NCBI RefSeq assembly: GCF_000743715.1
Contig: NZ_JQEY01000005.1
Coordinates: 136,025 to 200,024 of the forward strand
Length of the DNA stretch: 64,000 bases
Direction: 5' to 3'
Source: Palleronia rufa
Lineage (GTDB): Bacteria > Pseudomonadota > Alphaproteobacteria > Rhodobacterales > Rhodobacteraceae
In this document: one piece after another, positions 20,798 through 30,238 of the stretch
Numbering within the stretch: position 1 is the stretch's first letter
Layout of the letters: the number at the start of each line of letters is the position of its first letter
Position numbers and translations under genes: made by a program
The notes under the pieces: model-generated
Database searches by the model: none
What the model saw: the letters and a program-made list of their open reading frames with translations, nothing else
What the model was told of the DNA's origin: nothing

Positions 20798-21732
20798 TGG
20801 GCGGTGTCGTCGATGCGATCCTGTCGTTCAATCTGAACGGCACGTCGATCCGCGATCTTCTGAGCGTGCAGATGCTGGTATCGCTCTTGGGCAACGTGTT
20901 GGCGGCGATCGCGATCCTGATCGTGGGATACGCCATCGCCGGCTGGCTCAAGCGGCGCATCCGCAACATCGGCGGCAAACGTCCGCAGCTCGACACGACG
21001 CTGTTCAACTTTCTCGGCAACGTCGCGCGCTACGTGGTGCTCGCCTTCACGTTCCTCTTTGTGCTCAATACCTTCGGCGTGCAGACCACCAGCATCGTCG
21101 CGGCCATCGGCGCCGCCGGGCTGGCCGTCGGCCTGGCGCTTCAGGGCACGCTTACCAATGTCGCGGCGGGGGTGATGATCATCTTCTTCCGCCCGATCAA
21201 GGAGGGCGATTTCGTCGAGGTGAGCGGCCAGATGGGCACGGTCAAGGAGGTCACCCTGAACTTCACCGAACTCGCCAGCATCGGCAATGCCCAGATCATC
21301 ATTCCCAACTCCCAGGTCTGGGGGAATACCATCGTCAACTATTCGGTCTACGACCGGCGGCGGGCGGAATGGATCTTCGGCGTCGGCTACGGCGCCAACC
21401 TGGCCCAGGCCGAACGGGTGATCCGCGAGACCGTCCTGGGCGACGCCCGCACGCTCACCGACGAGGACCTTTTCCTGCAGGTGAACGACCTGAACGCATC
21501 CTCCGTCGATTTTCTATGCCGCGCATGGGTCTCGGCGGACGACTACTTCGCCTATCAGGCCGACATGAAGCGCAAGGTGAAGGAAGAGCTTGACGCCGCG
21601 GGCGTGGCCATCCCGTTCCCGACCCGGACGCTCCATATCGAGCGCGACGGCGGCGCGGCACCCGATCACGGGCCCAAGCGCCACAGTTCGGAGGATGAGG
21701 TGCGCCAAGACGGCGGTATCGTCGCGGACTGA
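20797..21732 (+). CDS. Small-conductance mechanosensitive channel (MscS family)
   Basis: A 311-aa inner-membrane protein with three transmembrane helices. The third is the pore-lining, glycine/alanine-rich helix (IGAAGLAVGLALQGTLTNVAAG). The beta domain motif FFRPIKEGDFVEVSGQMGTV follows, then a C-terminal cytoplasmic cage. It releases solutes on sudden osmotic downshift. The start shares one base with the phhB stop. A bidirectional hairpin follows. Confidence 0.9.
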   Translation: MGGVVDAILSFNLNGTSIRDLLSVQMLVSLLGNVLAAIAILIVGYAIAGWLKRRIRNIGGKRPQLDTTLFNFLGNVARYVVLAFTFLFVLNTFGVQTTSIVAAIGAAGLAVGLALQGTLTNVAAGVMIIFFRPIKEGDFVEVSGQMGTVKEVTLNFTELASIGNAQIIIPNSQVWGNTIVNYSVYDRRRAEWIFGVGYGANLAQAERVIRETVLGDARTLTDEDLFLQVNDLNASSVDFLCRAWVSADDYFAYQADMKRKVKEELDAAGVAIPFPTRTLHIERDGGAAPDHGPKRHSSEDEVRQDGGIVAD

Positions 21733-21746
21733 GCGTGCCGTCGCAG

Positions 21747-21769
21747 CAGATTTTCGGTACGAAAATCTG
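21747..21769. terminator. Bidirectional hairpin between mscS and the peroxiredoxin gene
   Basis: A perfect 10-bp stem CAGATTTTCG / CGAAAATCTG with a 3-nt loop sits exactly between two convergent genes. It has T and A stretches in its arms, unusual for this GC-rich region. It can serve as a terminator for both strands. Confidence 0.65.
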
Positions 21770-21777
21770 GCCGCGGT

Positions 21778-22263
21778 TCAGAGCGACTGCACCAGGGCCT
21801 CGCCGCCCGCGCGGTCGCAGACGCCGGGCTGGTCCTCCTGGATCACCCGGACGACGCGGTCTTCGGCCACCAGCGCATAGCGGCGCGAGCGGTCGTAGAA
21901 CCCCACCGGCGGCGCGGAGAACGCCATGTCCGCCGCCCTGGTGAACTCGGCGCCGGGGTCGGCCAGCATGGTTATCCCGGCCTCGGTCGCGCCGGTGTCC
22001 TTGCCCCATTGCGCCATCACGAAGGGATCGTTGACGGCGATGCAGATGACCTCATCCACGCCCTTGTCGCGGAACGCGTCCATGGTGCGGATGAAGGACG
22101 GCACATGCGCTGTGGTGCAGGTGCCGGTATAGGCGCCGGGCAGGCCGAAGAGCACCACCTTGCGCCCGGTCAGAAGGTCCGACAGGCGCACGTCCTCGGG
22201 GCCGTCCTCGCCCATCCTGAGAAGCGTTGCGTCGGGCAGCGTGTCGCCTTGGGCGATGGGCAT
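21778..22263 (-). CDS. Peroxiredoxin (Prx5/AhpC-TSA family)
   Basis: A 161-aa thiol peroxidase of the Prx5 type. The peroxidatic cysteine lies in GLPGAYTGTCTTAHVPSF, and the following VICIAVNDPFVMAQWGKD is typical of the group. It reduces peroxides, probably with glutathione or thioredoxin, in the cytosol. The start ATG 22263 (MPIAQGDTLPDATL) gives the normal length. It is divergent from an FAD reductase gene 72 bp away. Confidence 0.9.
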   Translation of the reverse strand: MPIAQGDTLPDATLLRMGEDGPEDVRLSDLLTGRKVVLFGLPGAYTGTCTTAHVPSFIRTMDAFRDKGVDEVICIAVNDPFVMAQWGKDTGATEAGITMLADPGAEFTRAADMAFSAPPVGFYDRSRRYALVAEDRVVRVIQEDQPGVCDRAGGEALVQSL

Positions 22264-22335
22264 GTCGGGCTCCTTTGACATCCGGTGTCGCCCGGATATA
22301 GCCGGACGGGGCGCGGTTGCCAGCAGGGAGGGGCC

Positions 22336-23538
22336 ATGTCCCACGTTGTCGTCATCGGGGCCGGGCAGGCCGGCCAGACCCTGACCGCCACATTGCGGGA
22401 CGGGGGGTTCGACGGCCGCATCACCCTTGTCGGCGCAGAGCCCGAGCCGCCTTATCAGCGTCCGCCCCTGTCCAAAGGGTATCTTCTGGGGGACATCGCC
22501 CGCGAGCGGCTCTACCTCCGACCCCGCGCCTGGTACGCGGAGCGGTCCATCGACCTCAGGCTGGGGCAGGCGGCATCCGACATCGACACCGCCGCGCGGA
22601 CGGTGCGGGTGGGCGGCGGCACGCTGGCCTATGACACGCTTGCCCTGACCACCGGGTTGGTGGCGCGGACCCTGCCGGCGGAGGCCGGCGGAACGCTGGA
22701 GGGCGTGTTCACCATCCGCACCCTGGCCGATATCGACGCGCTGGAGGCGCCGCTGCGGGCCGCGAAACATGTGCTGGTGGTCGGCGGCGGCTATATCGGG
22801 CTGGAAGCCGCCGCCGTCGCGCGGACACTCGGCGCCGATGTCACGGTGATTGAATCCGGGCCGCGAATTCTGGGCCGCGTCGCGTCCGCCCCGACCGCCG
22901 ATGTCATGCGCCGCCTGCACCGCGCGCAGGGCGTCGATATCCGTGAAAGCGTCACGCTGGAGCGGCTGACGGGAACGGGACGCGTCACCGGCGCGATGCT
23001 CGCGGACGGCACCGGGATCGCCGCCGACCTGGTGATCGTCGGCATCGGTCTCCTTCCACGCTGCGCCATCGCCGAAGCGGCTGCGATAGAGACCGAGGGC
23101 GGCGTCAAGGTGGACGCCCTGGGCCGCACCTCTGCCCCGCATGTCTGGGCGGCGGGGGATTGCGCCTCCTTCCCCTTTCGCGGCGCCCGCATCCGGATCG
23201 AGTCGGTGCAGAACGCCATCGACATGGGCGCCGCCGTGGCGCGCAACATCCTGGGCGCCGGCGCGCCCTACGTGCCGCTGCCGTGGTTCTGGTCGGATCA
23301 ATACGACGTCAAGCTTCAGATCGCGGGCCTCAATACAGGCTACGACAGGGTCATCGTGCGCGGAGACGGTCTGCCGGTGTCGCACTGGTACTACCGGGGC
23401 GAGGTGCTTTGCGCGGTGGACGGGGTGAACGACAGCCGGGCCTACATGGTGGGCAAGCGCCTGCTGGAAGCCGGCCGCTCACCGGACCCCGACGCGCTGA
23501 CCGACCCCGAGACCGACCTCAAATCCCTGCTGACATGA
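22336..23538 (+). CDS. FAD/NAD(P)-dependent ferredoxin-type reductase
   Basis: A 400-aa pyridine-nucleotide reductase. An FAD-binding VVIGAGQAGQTLTATLR lies at the N-terminus, then YQRPPLSKGYL. The NAD(P)-binding fold is VLVVGGGYIGLEAAAVAR, and a second FAD motif is VWAAGDCASFP. It is most like ferredoxin or rhodocoxin reductases that feed electrons to oxygenases. No partner ferredoxin or oxygenase is adjacent. A strong GGGAGGGG box precedes ATG 22336. It overlaps rsmD by ATGA. Confidence 0.85.
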   Translation: MSHVVVIGAGQAGQTLTATLRDGGFDGRITLVGAEPEPPYQRPPLSKGYLLGDIARERLYLRPRAWYAERSIDLRLGQAASDIDTAARTVRVGGGTLAYDTLALTTGLVARTLPAEAGGTLEGVFTIRTLADIDALEAPLRAAKHVLVVGGGYIGLEAAAVARTLGADVTVIESGPRILGRVASAPTADVMRRLHRAQGVDIRESVTLERLTGTGRVTGAMLADGTGIAADLVIVGIGLLPRCAIAEAAAIETEGGVKVDALGRTSAPHVWAAGDCASFPFRGARIRIESVQNAIDMGAAVARNILGAGAPYVPLPWFWSDQYDVKLQIAGLNTGYDRVIVRGDGLPVSHWYYRGEVLCAVDGVNDSRAYMVGKRLLEAGRSPDPDALTDPETDLKSLLT

Positions 23539-24092
23539 GGATCATCGCCGGCACGCACCGGGGCCGGGTGCTGGCATCGGTCGGCAAGGGCGATACGGCC
23601 GCGCATCTGCGCCCCACCACCGACCGCGTGCGCGAGAGCCTGTTCGGAATGCTCCAGGGCGGCCGGTTCGCAGACCCGGTGACGGGTGCGCGGGTGCTCG
23701 ACCTCTTTGCCGGAACGGGCGCGCTGGGGTTGGAGGCGCTGTCGCGCGGGGCGTCGCAGGCGGTGTTCGTGGAGTCCGGCCGCGTGGCGCAGCGGCTGCT
23801 CATCGCCAATATCGGCACGCTGAAAGAGAACGCGCGGGCGCGGATCGTGAGCCGCGACGCGACGCGGCTGGGACCGGCGGAGGCGGCGTTCGGGCTGGTG
23901 TTCCTCGACCCGCCCTACGGCACGGGCCTGGGGCGGCGGGCGATGGAGGCGGCGCTGGCGGGCGGCTGGATCGCACCCGGCGCGCTGGTGGTCTGGGAGG
24001 ACAGCCGGGAGGCCGATCTGCCCGACGCGCTGATCCGTGCCGACGCGCGCCGCTACGGCGACACCTGGATCACGGTGGCTACCGCCCGCTGA
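23535..24092 (+). CDS. rsmD: 16S rRNA (guanine(966)-N2)-methyltransferase RsmD
   Basis: A 185-aa SAM-dependent methyltransferase. It begins MRIIAGTHRGRVL and has RPTTDRVRESLF, the SAM loop VLDLFAGTGALGLEALSRG and the catalytic FLDPPYGTG (DPPY). It methylates G966 of 16S rRNA. Its 3' end overlaps the convergent MFS gene by 14 bp. Confidence 0.93.
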   Translation: MRIIAGTHRGRVLASVGKGDTAAHLRPTTDRVRESLFGMLQGGRFADPVTGARVLDLFAGTGALGLEALSRGASQAVFVESGRVAQRLLIANIGTLKENARARIVSRDATRLGPAEAAFGLVFLDPPYGTGLGRRAMEAALAGGWIAPGALVVWEDSREADLPDALIRADARRYGDTWITVATAR

Positions 24093-25236
24093 TCCGGCGC
24101 GAGATCAGCACATGGGCCACCGCGCCGGCCGCCACGACCCCGCCGTTCAGGCCCAGCGCTGCGTAGCCGGCGCGGCCCAGCGCCACGGCCCCGACGGCCG
24201 ATCCGACCGCCGCGCCGATGTAGATCGCCGCGGCGTTGAGCGACAGGACCACGCCCGGGCGCTCCGGCAGGATGCCCAGGATGCGCACCTGCTGTGCCGC
24301 CATGAAGGACCAGCCCAGAAGCGACCAGACCCCGATCAGCGCGAACACCGCCCAATCCGCGAAGGGCAGGAGCGACAGCAGCGGCATGGTCAGCATCTGC
24401 CCGCCCGATAGGATCAGCAGCGTGCGCACAGGCCCCAGCCTGTCGGCCATCCAGCCCCCGGCGATATTGCCCAGCACCGCGCCGACGCCGAAGACCAGCA
24501 GCGCTGCGGTCACACCGTTGCGGGTGTATCCCATGGTGTCGGTCAGGAGGGGCGACAGATAGGTGTAGACCACGTAGATCCCGCCCAGAAAGGTCGCGGT
24601 GAAGAGGATCGCCAGCATCGCGGGGCCGTTGGACAGGGTGCGGCCCAGGTCGGACAGGCCGGCGGGCGGGATCGACAGGCCGCGCGGCACCCGCGTCCAG
24701 ATCAGCCACAGGCATGGCAGCGAAAGCAGGCAGACAAGCCCAAATCCCGCCCGCCAGCCGAAGGTGTAGCCCACGAAGCTTCCCACCGGCACGCCGGCCA
24801 CCTGGGCGACCGTCAGCCCGACGATAACGGCGGCCAGCGCGGTGCCCTGCTTGCCAGGCGCGGCCAGCGCCGACGCGACGGAGGACGTGACCGGCGTGAA
24901 CATGCCCGCCCCCGCGGCGGCCACGATGCGGGACAGGTGGATCACGGTTTCCGATGGCGCGAGAGCGGTCATCAGGTTTCCGCCCGCAAAGAGCGCCAAG
25001 GCCATCGCCAGCAGCCGCCGGCGCCCCAGCGATCCGGTCAGCGCGACCAGCACCGGCGACAGCACCGCATAGGCGAGCGCATAGGTGGTCATCGCCGCGC
25101 CGATCCGCGCGGGCGGGATGCCCAGCCCCTCGGCCATGGGCGCCACCAGTCCGATCAGGACGAACGCCCCCATTCCGATGACGAAGTTCGATGCCGAGAG
25201 GGTCCAGATCACCGCGCGGTGATCGCCCTCAGGCAT
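24079..25236 (-). CDS. MFS transporter
   Basis: A 385-aa protein with twelve predicted membrane helices, of the drug:proton antiporter/AraJ-type subgroup (GRRRLLAMALALFAGGN loop between helices 2 and 3). The substrate cannot be inferred. The start at ATG 25236 overlaps the end of map by 8 nt, so it is translated from the map transcript. Confidence 0.8.
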   Translation of the reverse strand: MPEGDHRAVIWTLSASNFVIGMGAFVLIGLVAPMAEGLGIPPARIGAAMTTYALAYAVLSPVLVALTGSLGRRRLLAMALALFAGGNLMTALAPSETVIHLSRIVAAAGAGMFTPVTSSVASALAAPGKQGTALAAVIVGLTVAQVAGVPVGSFVGYTFGWRAGFGLVCLLSLPCLWLIWTRVPRGLSIPPAGLSDLGRTLSNGPAMLAILFTATFLGGIYVVYTYLSPLLTDTMGYTRNGVTAALLVFGVGAVLGNIAGGWMADRLGPVRTLLILSGGQMLTMPLLSLLPFADWAVFALIGVWSLLGWSFMAAQQVRILGILPERPGVVLSLNAAAIYIGAAVGSAVGAVALGRAGYAALGLNGGVVAAGAVAHVLISRRISGR

Positions 25237-26038
25237 ATGTGGGGTGGAAAAGGCCGGCGGGCGACAGGGTGAAGATGTCCGCGCCCTGGGCGGTGACGCC
25301 GACCGAATGCTCATACTGGGCCGACAGCGACTTGTCCCGCGTCACGGCGGTCCAGTCGTCGGCCAGAACCTTGGTCTCCGGCCGGCCCAGGTTCACCATC
25401 GGCTCGATGGTGAAGAACATGCCTTCTTCCAGCCGCGGACCGGTGCCGGGGCGGCCGTAATGCAGGACGTTGGGCGGCGCGTGGAACACCCGGCCCAGGC
25501 CGTGGCCGCAGAAATCCCGCACCACGCTCATGCGGCGCCCTTCGACGAAGGTCTGGATCGCGTGGCCGATATCCCCGAAAGTGGCGCCGGGACGCACCGC
25601 CTCGATCCCGACCATCAACGCGTCATGGGTGACCTGCATGAGCCTCTCGGCCTTGCGTCCCAGCTTGCCGGCCACGTACATCCGGCTGGTGTCGCCGTAC
25701 CAGCCGTCCACGATCACCGTCACGTCGATATTCAGGATGTCGCCGTCCTTCAGCCGCTTGTCGCCCGGGATCCCGTGGCAGACCACGTGGTTCACGCTGA
25801 TGCAGCTTGCGTGCTGGTAGCCGCGGTATCCGATCGTGGCCGATGTCGCGCCCGCCTCTTCCACCCAGCCGGTGATCAGGCGGTCGAGCTCCTTCGTGGT
25901 CTGCCCGACCGTGACCAGCGGCGCGATCCGGTCCAGAATCTGCGCGGAAAGACGGCCGGCTTCGTGCATGCCGGAGAAGTCCGCAGCCTCATGGATGCGG
26001 ATCCCGTCCTTGGTCAGCCTGCCGGTGGATTCGTCCAA
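25229..26038 (-). CDS. map: Methionine aminopeptidase type I
   Basis: A 269-aa dinuclear-metal peptidase that removes the initiator methionine. Conserved parts are VNHVVCHGIPGDK, DILNIDVTVIVDGWYGDTSRMY (metal-binding Asp residues), CGHGLGRVFHAPPNV (His) and EEGMFFTIEPM (Glu). Length is typical for bacterial type I enzymes. It is followed by the MFS gene in an overlapping arrangement, with sfsA upstream on the same strand. Confidence 0.95.
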   Translation of the reverse strand: MDESTGRLTKDGIRIHEAADFSGMHEAGRLSAQILDRIAPLVTVGQTTKELDRLITGWVEEAGATSATIGYRGYQHASCISVNHVVCHGIPGDKRLKDGDILNIDVTVIVDGWYGDTSRMYVAGKLGRKAERLMQVTHDALMVGIEAVRPGATFGDIGHAIQTFVEGRRMSVVRDFCGHGLGRVFHAPPNVLHYGRPGTGPRLEEGMFFTIEPMVNLGRPETKVLADDWTAVTRDKSLSAQYEHSVGVTAQGADIFTLSPAGLFHPTYA

Positions 26039-26107
26039 AACCGGTCTCCGATTGTTTTCTGCGGTGCAATATAAGGCCTGAATCGTACGGTTTCCACCGC
26101 GAAGCGT

Positions 26108-26812
26108 TCAGGGCGAGAACGGCAGCGGTGCCCGGATCGACACGCCCCCGGGCGAGATCGCAGTGTCCCACGCCAGCGTCTCCACCCCCGCAGCCGCCGC
26201 CCGGTCGAAGGCGGTCCCGTAGGCCGGGTCGAGATCGCGGGCCAGGCGCAGGCGCGCGCAATCCGTGCGCTGGACCAGATAGAGCATCACCGCCCGGTGC
26301 CCCTCCGCCACCATGCCCGCCAGATCGTCCAGGTGCTGCGCGCCCCGGACGGTCACGCAGTCGGGAAACTCCGCCCAGTCGCCGTCGCGGCGGAGGTGGA
26401 CGTTCTTCACCTCCACATAGGCATCGGGCAGGCCGGGTTCCGACAGCAGGAAATCCACACGGCTGCGGATGGCATAGCGGACCTCCGGGCGGACGGTTCC
26501 GTAGGCGGCCAGCTCCGGCACGGCGCGGGCGCGCAGCGCCTCGCCCACGACGCGGTTCGGAACGGAGGTGTCGATCCCCGCCCAATGTCCGCCGGGCAGT
26601 TCGGCCAGCCGCCAGCCATGGCCCAGCTTGCGGCCCGGATCGTCGTTGGGCTCTACCCAGACGGGCAGTCCGGGCGCGGTCAGGCCCAGCATCGCGCCGG
26701 GGTTCGGGCAGTGGGCGCGCACGGTCTCTCCGCTGTCCAGGGTGACTTCGGACAGGAACCGGTTCCATCGGCGGACCAGATGGCCGCGGATCAGGGGCGT
26801 TTGAAAGCGCAT
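26108..26812 (-). CDS. sfsA: SfsA family DNA-binding/nuclease-like protein
   Basis: A 234-aa SfsA protein: MRFQTPLIRGHLVRRWNRFL at the start, then AHCPNPGAMLGL, VDFLLSEPGLPDAYVEVKNV and AQHLDDLAGMVAEGHRAVMLYLVQRTD. The family joins an OB-fold to a restriction-endonuclease-like core. It was first linked to sugar fermentation in E. coli, and its true role is unsettled. It is divergent from the CinA-like gene. Confidence 0.92.
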   Translation of the reverse strand: MRFQTPLIRGHLVRRWNRFLSEVTLDSGETVRAHCPNPGAMLGLTAPGLPVWVEPNDDPGRKLGHGWRLAELPGGHWAGIDTSVPNRVVGEALRARAVPELAAYGTVRPEVRYAIRSRVDFLLSEPGLPDAYVEVKNVHLRRDGDWAEFPDCVTVRGAQHLDDLAGMVAEGHRAVMLYLVQRTDCARLRLARDLDPAYGTAFDRAAAAGVETLAWDTAISPGGVSIRAPLPFSP

Positions 26813-26858
26813 GGCGGGGGGCTATACCGCCCATGGACCCATGCGCAAGGACAGCCCC

Positions 26859-27590
26859 ATGCCCAACCCCACCGCCGCGATGCTGGTCATCGGCGACGAG
26901 ATCCTGTCGGGCCGCACCCGCGATTCCAACGCACACGCCCTGGCGCGGGCGCTTACGCTCCACGGCATGGACCTGCGCCAGATCCGCGTCGTCGGGGACG
27001 TCGCGGACACGATCACCACGGCGGCGCGGGCGCTTTCCGAAACCCACGACCACCTGTTCACCTCCGGTGGAATCGGGCCGACCCACGACGACATCACCGC
27101 CGATTGCATCGCCGCCGTCACCGGCGCGCCCATCGGCGTGCGGGACGACGCGCGCGAGATCCTGGCCCGGCACTATGCCGAGCGCGGCACCGAACTGAAC
27201 GACAGCCGGCTGCGCATGGCGCGGATCCCGGACGGTGCGACGCTGATCGCGAATCCGGTCTCGGCCGCGCCCGGGTTCTCTCTGGGCAACATCCACGTCC
27301 TGGCCGGCGTCCCGCAGATCTTCGATGCGATGCTGGCGGGCCTTCTGCCGCGCCTTGCCGGCGGTACGCCGGTGGCCAGCCGGACCCTGACGCTCGACCG
27401 GGGGGAGGGCGATATCGCCCAGACGCTGTCCCGCGTCGCCCAGGAGCATCCGGCGCTGTCCCTGGGCAGCTATCCGTCCTGGACCGGCGACGGCTACCGC
27501 GTCGCCGTCGTGGTGCGCGGGGCGGACGACGATGAGATCGGCGCCGCGATCGGCAAGCTGCGCGCCGCTTTTCCAGAGGCGCGGGAATGA
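26859..27590 (+). CDS. Competence/damage-inducible protein CinA-like, molybdopterin-binding domain only
   Basis: A 243-aa protein with the MoaB/Mog-like domain: VIGDEILSGRTRDSNAHALA, VVGDVADTI and FTSGGIGPTHDDITADCIAA. It lacks the C-terminal nicotinamide-nucleotide deamidase domain of full CinA (about 400 aa), as is common in Rhodobacteraceae. ATG 26859 is chosen over 26841 because AAGGA sits 8-9 nt before it. It overlaps the next gene by ATGA. Confidence 0.85.
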   Translation: MPNPTAAMLVIGDEILSGRTRDSNAHALARALTLHGMDLRQIRVVGDVADTITTAARALSETHDHLFTSGGIGPTHDDITADCIAAVTGAPIGVRDDAREILARHYAERGTELNDSRLRMARIPDGATLIANPVSAAPGFSLGNIHVLAGVPQIFDAMLAGLLPRLAGGTPVASRTLTLDRGEGDIAQTLSRVAQEHPALSLGSYPSWTGDGYRVAVVVRGADDDEIGAAIGKLRAAFPEARE

Positions 27591-28288
27591 GTGTCGCGCG
27601 CCTGCTGGCCGAAACCTGGCCGCCGGTCAACACGCGGCGGATCGGGCCGTTCACCCTGCGGGAGGGCGGCGGCGGCAAGCGGGTCGAGGCCGCGACCTGC
27701 GATGGCGTCCCCACCCACGACGACCTTGCGCGCGCAGAGCGCGCCATGGACGGGGCCGGGCGCCGCGCGCTGGTCTCTGTCGCGCCGGATCAGCGGGAGC
27801 TGGACCGGATGCTGGCCGAGCGCGGCTATCTGGTGCTCGATCCGACGTTGCTGCTCCAGGGGCCGACGGCCCCCCTTGCCGCCCATGCACCGCCCCCGGT
27901 CAGCGGTTTCACCGTCTGGCCGCCGCTGCGTGTCCAGCGCGACATCTGGGCAGAGGGGCGGATCGGCCCCGACCGCATCGCGGTGATGGAACGGGTCGCG
28001 GTGCCCAGGGTGTCGATCCTGGGACGCGTGTCGGATCAGCCCTCGGGCACGTGCTTTGTCGCCCTGTCCGGCCGCGCCGTCGTCGTCCATGCGCTGGAGA
28101 TCCGCGCCGCGCATCGACGCCGGGGACTCGGCCGCCACATGATGGCCCATGCCGCGCGCTGGGGGCAGGATCGCGGTGCCGACTGCCTTTCCGTCCTGGT
28201 GACAGAGGCCAACGATCCCGCGATCGCGCTCTATCGGGGTCTCGGATTGCAGGGCGGTCGGTGTTATCACTATCGTCTCAGACCTTGA
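27587..28288 (+). CDS. GNAT family N-acetyltransferase
   Basis: A 233-aa protein whose C-terminal half is a GNAT domain. The acetyl-CoA binding loop reads EIRAAHRRRGLGRHMMAHAARWGQ (R/Q-x-x-G-x-G/A type), followed by LVTEANDPAIALYRGLGL. The N-terminal 110 residues are less conserved. The substrate is unknown. The gene is translationally coupled to the CinA-like gene. Confidence 0.8.
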   Translation: MSVARLLAETWPPVNTRRIGPFTLREGGGGKRVEAATCDGVPTHDDLARAERAMDGAGRRALVSVAPDQRELDRMLAERGYLVLDPTLLLQGPTAPLAAHAPPPVSGFTVWPPLRVQRDIWAEGRIGPDRIAVMERVAVPRVSILGRVSDQPSGTCFVALSGRAVVVHALEIRAAHRRRGLGRHMMAHAARWGQDRGADCLSVLVTEANDPAIALYRGLGLQGGRCYHYRLRP

Positions 28289-28299
28289 GGATCCGGCCC

Positions 28300-28866
28300 A
28301 TGACCGACCAGCCGACCGCGCTCGACCTGCCCCAGGTGGACCCGCTGCCCGAAGCGACCGCGAAATACTTCGACATCTGCGCCGAGAAACTGGGCCTGGT
28401 GCCCAATGTGCTGCGCGCCTACGCCTTCGACATCGACAAGCTGAACGCCTTCACCGCGCTCTACAACGACCTGATGCTGGGACAGTCGAACCTCAGCAAG
28501 CTTGAGCGGGAGATGATCGCGGTCGCGGTATCGGCCTGCAACCGCTGCTACTATTGCCTGGTCGCCCATGGTGCGGCGGTGCGGGAACTGTCGGGGGACC
28601 CGATCCTGGGCGAGCAGATCGTCATGAACTGGCGGGTCGCGGACCTCGGTCCGCGCCTGGGCGCGATGCTGGCCTTCGCCACCAAATTGACCGAATCCTG
28701 TGCCACGGTGACCGAGGATGACCGGGCCACGCTGCGCGCGGCCGGGTTCTCGGACCGGGACATCTGGGACATCGCGTCGGTGGCGGGGTTCTTCAACATG
28801 ACCAACCGGGTGGCGACGGCGTCGGAAATGCGGCCGAACGACGAGTATCACGCGCGCGCGCGATAG
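28300..28866 (+). CDS. Peroxidase-related enzyme (AhpD-like carboxymuconolactone decarboxylase fold)
   Basis: A 188-aa all-helical protein with the AhpD redox motif in ACNRCYYCLVAHGAAVRELSG: two cysteines three apart, then a histidine. It belongs to the uncharacterised peroxidase-related subgroup, length 180-190. It probably acts as a thiol-dependent peroxidase in the cytosol. The start ATG 28300 lies 11 nt after the GNAT gene. Confidence 0.85.
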   Translation: MTDQPTALDLPQVDPLPEATAKYFDICAEKLGLVPNVLRAYAFDIDKLNAFTALYNDLMLGQSNLSKLEREMIAVAVSACNRCYYCLVAHGAAVRELSGDPILGEQIVMNWRVADLGPRLGAMLAFATKLTESCATVTEDDRATLRAAGFSDRDIWDIASVAGFFNMTNRVATASEMRPNDEYHARAR

Positions 28867-28875
28867 GCGCCCGGC

Positions 28876-29773
28876 GTGAGGGCGGCGGTCCTTTTTCTAA
28901 TATGTGCGGCGGGGCCGGCCGCAGCCCTGGACCTGACCTTTCCGGCCCCGTCCACCCAGACGGCGGAGGAGCGGGAGACCGGAGAGCTGTCCCTGCCCGC
29001 CGGTCCCTGGACCGATGCCGGGCAGAGGATGCGCACCGCCGAAGGCACCGTCCGACGTACGGCCTGGCGCATCGCGGGCGCGGTGGATACCGGCGCGCTG
29101 GCCCGGGATCTGGCGGACCAGATCCGCGCTGCGGGCTATGATGTGGTCTATGACTGCGCGGCGGAAACCTGCGGCGGATACGATTTCAGGTTTTCGACGC
29201 CGACGCTGCCCGCGCCGGACATGTTCGTAGATCTCGGCGACTATCGGTATGTCCTGGGCGCGGCATCCGGGGGGGGGGCTGGCCGCGCTGCTGATCAGTC
29301 AGGCCGGGGGAAGCGGTTACGTGCAGCTCACCACGGTGTCCGAAGGCGCACCGGATCCGGTTGCGGTGCGTTCCGATGCGGCCGGGGCGGCGCTCTCGTC
29401 CGGTGATATATGGGCCAAGCTGGAGCGGGAGGGGCACGCGCCTCTGGACGACCTGGCTTTTGCCACCGGCTCCGCGGCGCTGGAGGGCGGGCCGTTCCGG
29501 TCACTCCAGGCCTTGGCCCAGGGGCTCCGGGACCGGCCCGACGCGCGCATAGCGCTGGTCGGCCATACCGACGTCCGCGGTGCGCTGGGTCCGAACATGG
29601 CGCTGTCCCGCCGCAGGGCTTCTGCCGTGCGCGACGCCTTGGTAGAGACCTACGGCATCGATGGTTCGCGGATCACGGCGCAGGGCGTGGGTTTTCTGGC
29701 ACCGCGGACCGCCAACACCACCCCGGAAGGGCGTCGCGTCAATCGGCGGGTCGAGGTCGTCCTGACCCGCTAG
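28876..29773 (+). pseudogene. OmpA-family envelope protein gene, frameshifted at a G10 tract
   Basis: The first frame starts at GTG 28876 with a signal peptide (MRAAVLFLICAAGPAAALDL) and runs through YDFRFSTPTLPAPDMFVD and YRYVLGAAS. At ten consecutive G (29269-29278) the frame is lost. The next frame continues exactly where expected (GGGLAALLISQAGGSGYVQL) into a full OmpA C-terminal domain: LVGHTDVRGALGPNMALSRR and the terminal GRRVNRRVEVVLTR. Nine or twelve G would restore one frame of about 298 aa, an envelope protein that binds peptidoglycan. The break may be a sequencing error in the homopolymer, slippage-based switching, or a fixed mutation. Confidence 0.75.
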
Positions 29774-30238
29774 CCGCGCTTCGGTCCGGTGCATGTCTGC
29801 CCCGCTGCCTGCCGTTCCGTGTGTGCGCCACCGACGTAATCCGAGGTCATTGCCCGGCGGAGTGGGAGCGAGCCGGTGCCCGTCCGGCAAAGGGCCGTGG
29901 CACCCAGGGCTGCGCCCCACACTGCCCGCGCGTCCATCAAGCGTGGACCTTGCTCGGCAGCGGCGTTTCTTGGGCGGCGGCGAAAGCCGACACGGCCGAT
30001 TGGGAACTATCGGCAGAGTTTCGGGGCATCCCCCCGCCGTGAAAGCGGACTTGAGAAACGGAAAGGCACACGGCCGACGCATTGTCGGCTGAACGGACGA
30101 AACACCGCTCTACCGCGGCAACCCGTCGCCTCACGACATGCGTTGACAGAGCCAGTACGCTGCGAATGCTTGCTGTGGCCAACAGTGGCAGGAACGGCCA
30201 CCGTATCCTGGCGCACAGCAGAGCGCGCGGGCAGATTG
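29774..30238. other. Non-coding gap of unclear origin
   Basis: About 465 bp between the OmpA-family gene and the convergent DUF6478 gene. It is somewhat less GC-rich than its surroundings (for example 30050-30180), and no frame has recognisable protein. It could be a worn gene remnant. No RNA gene was recognised. Confidence 0.4.
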
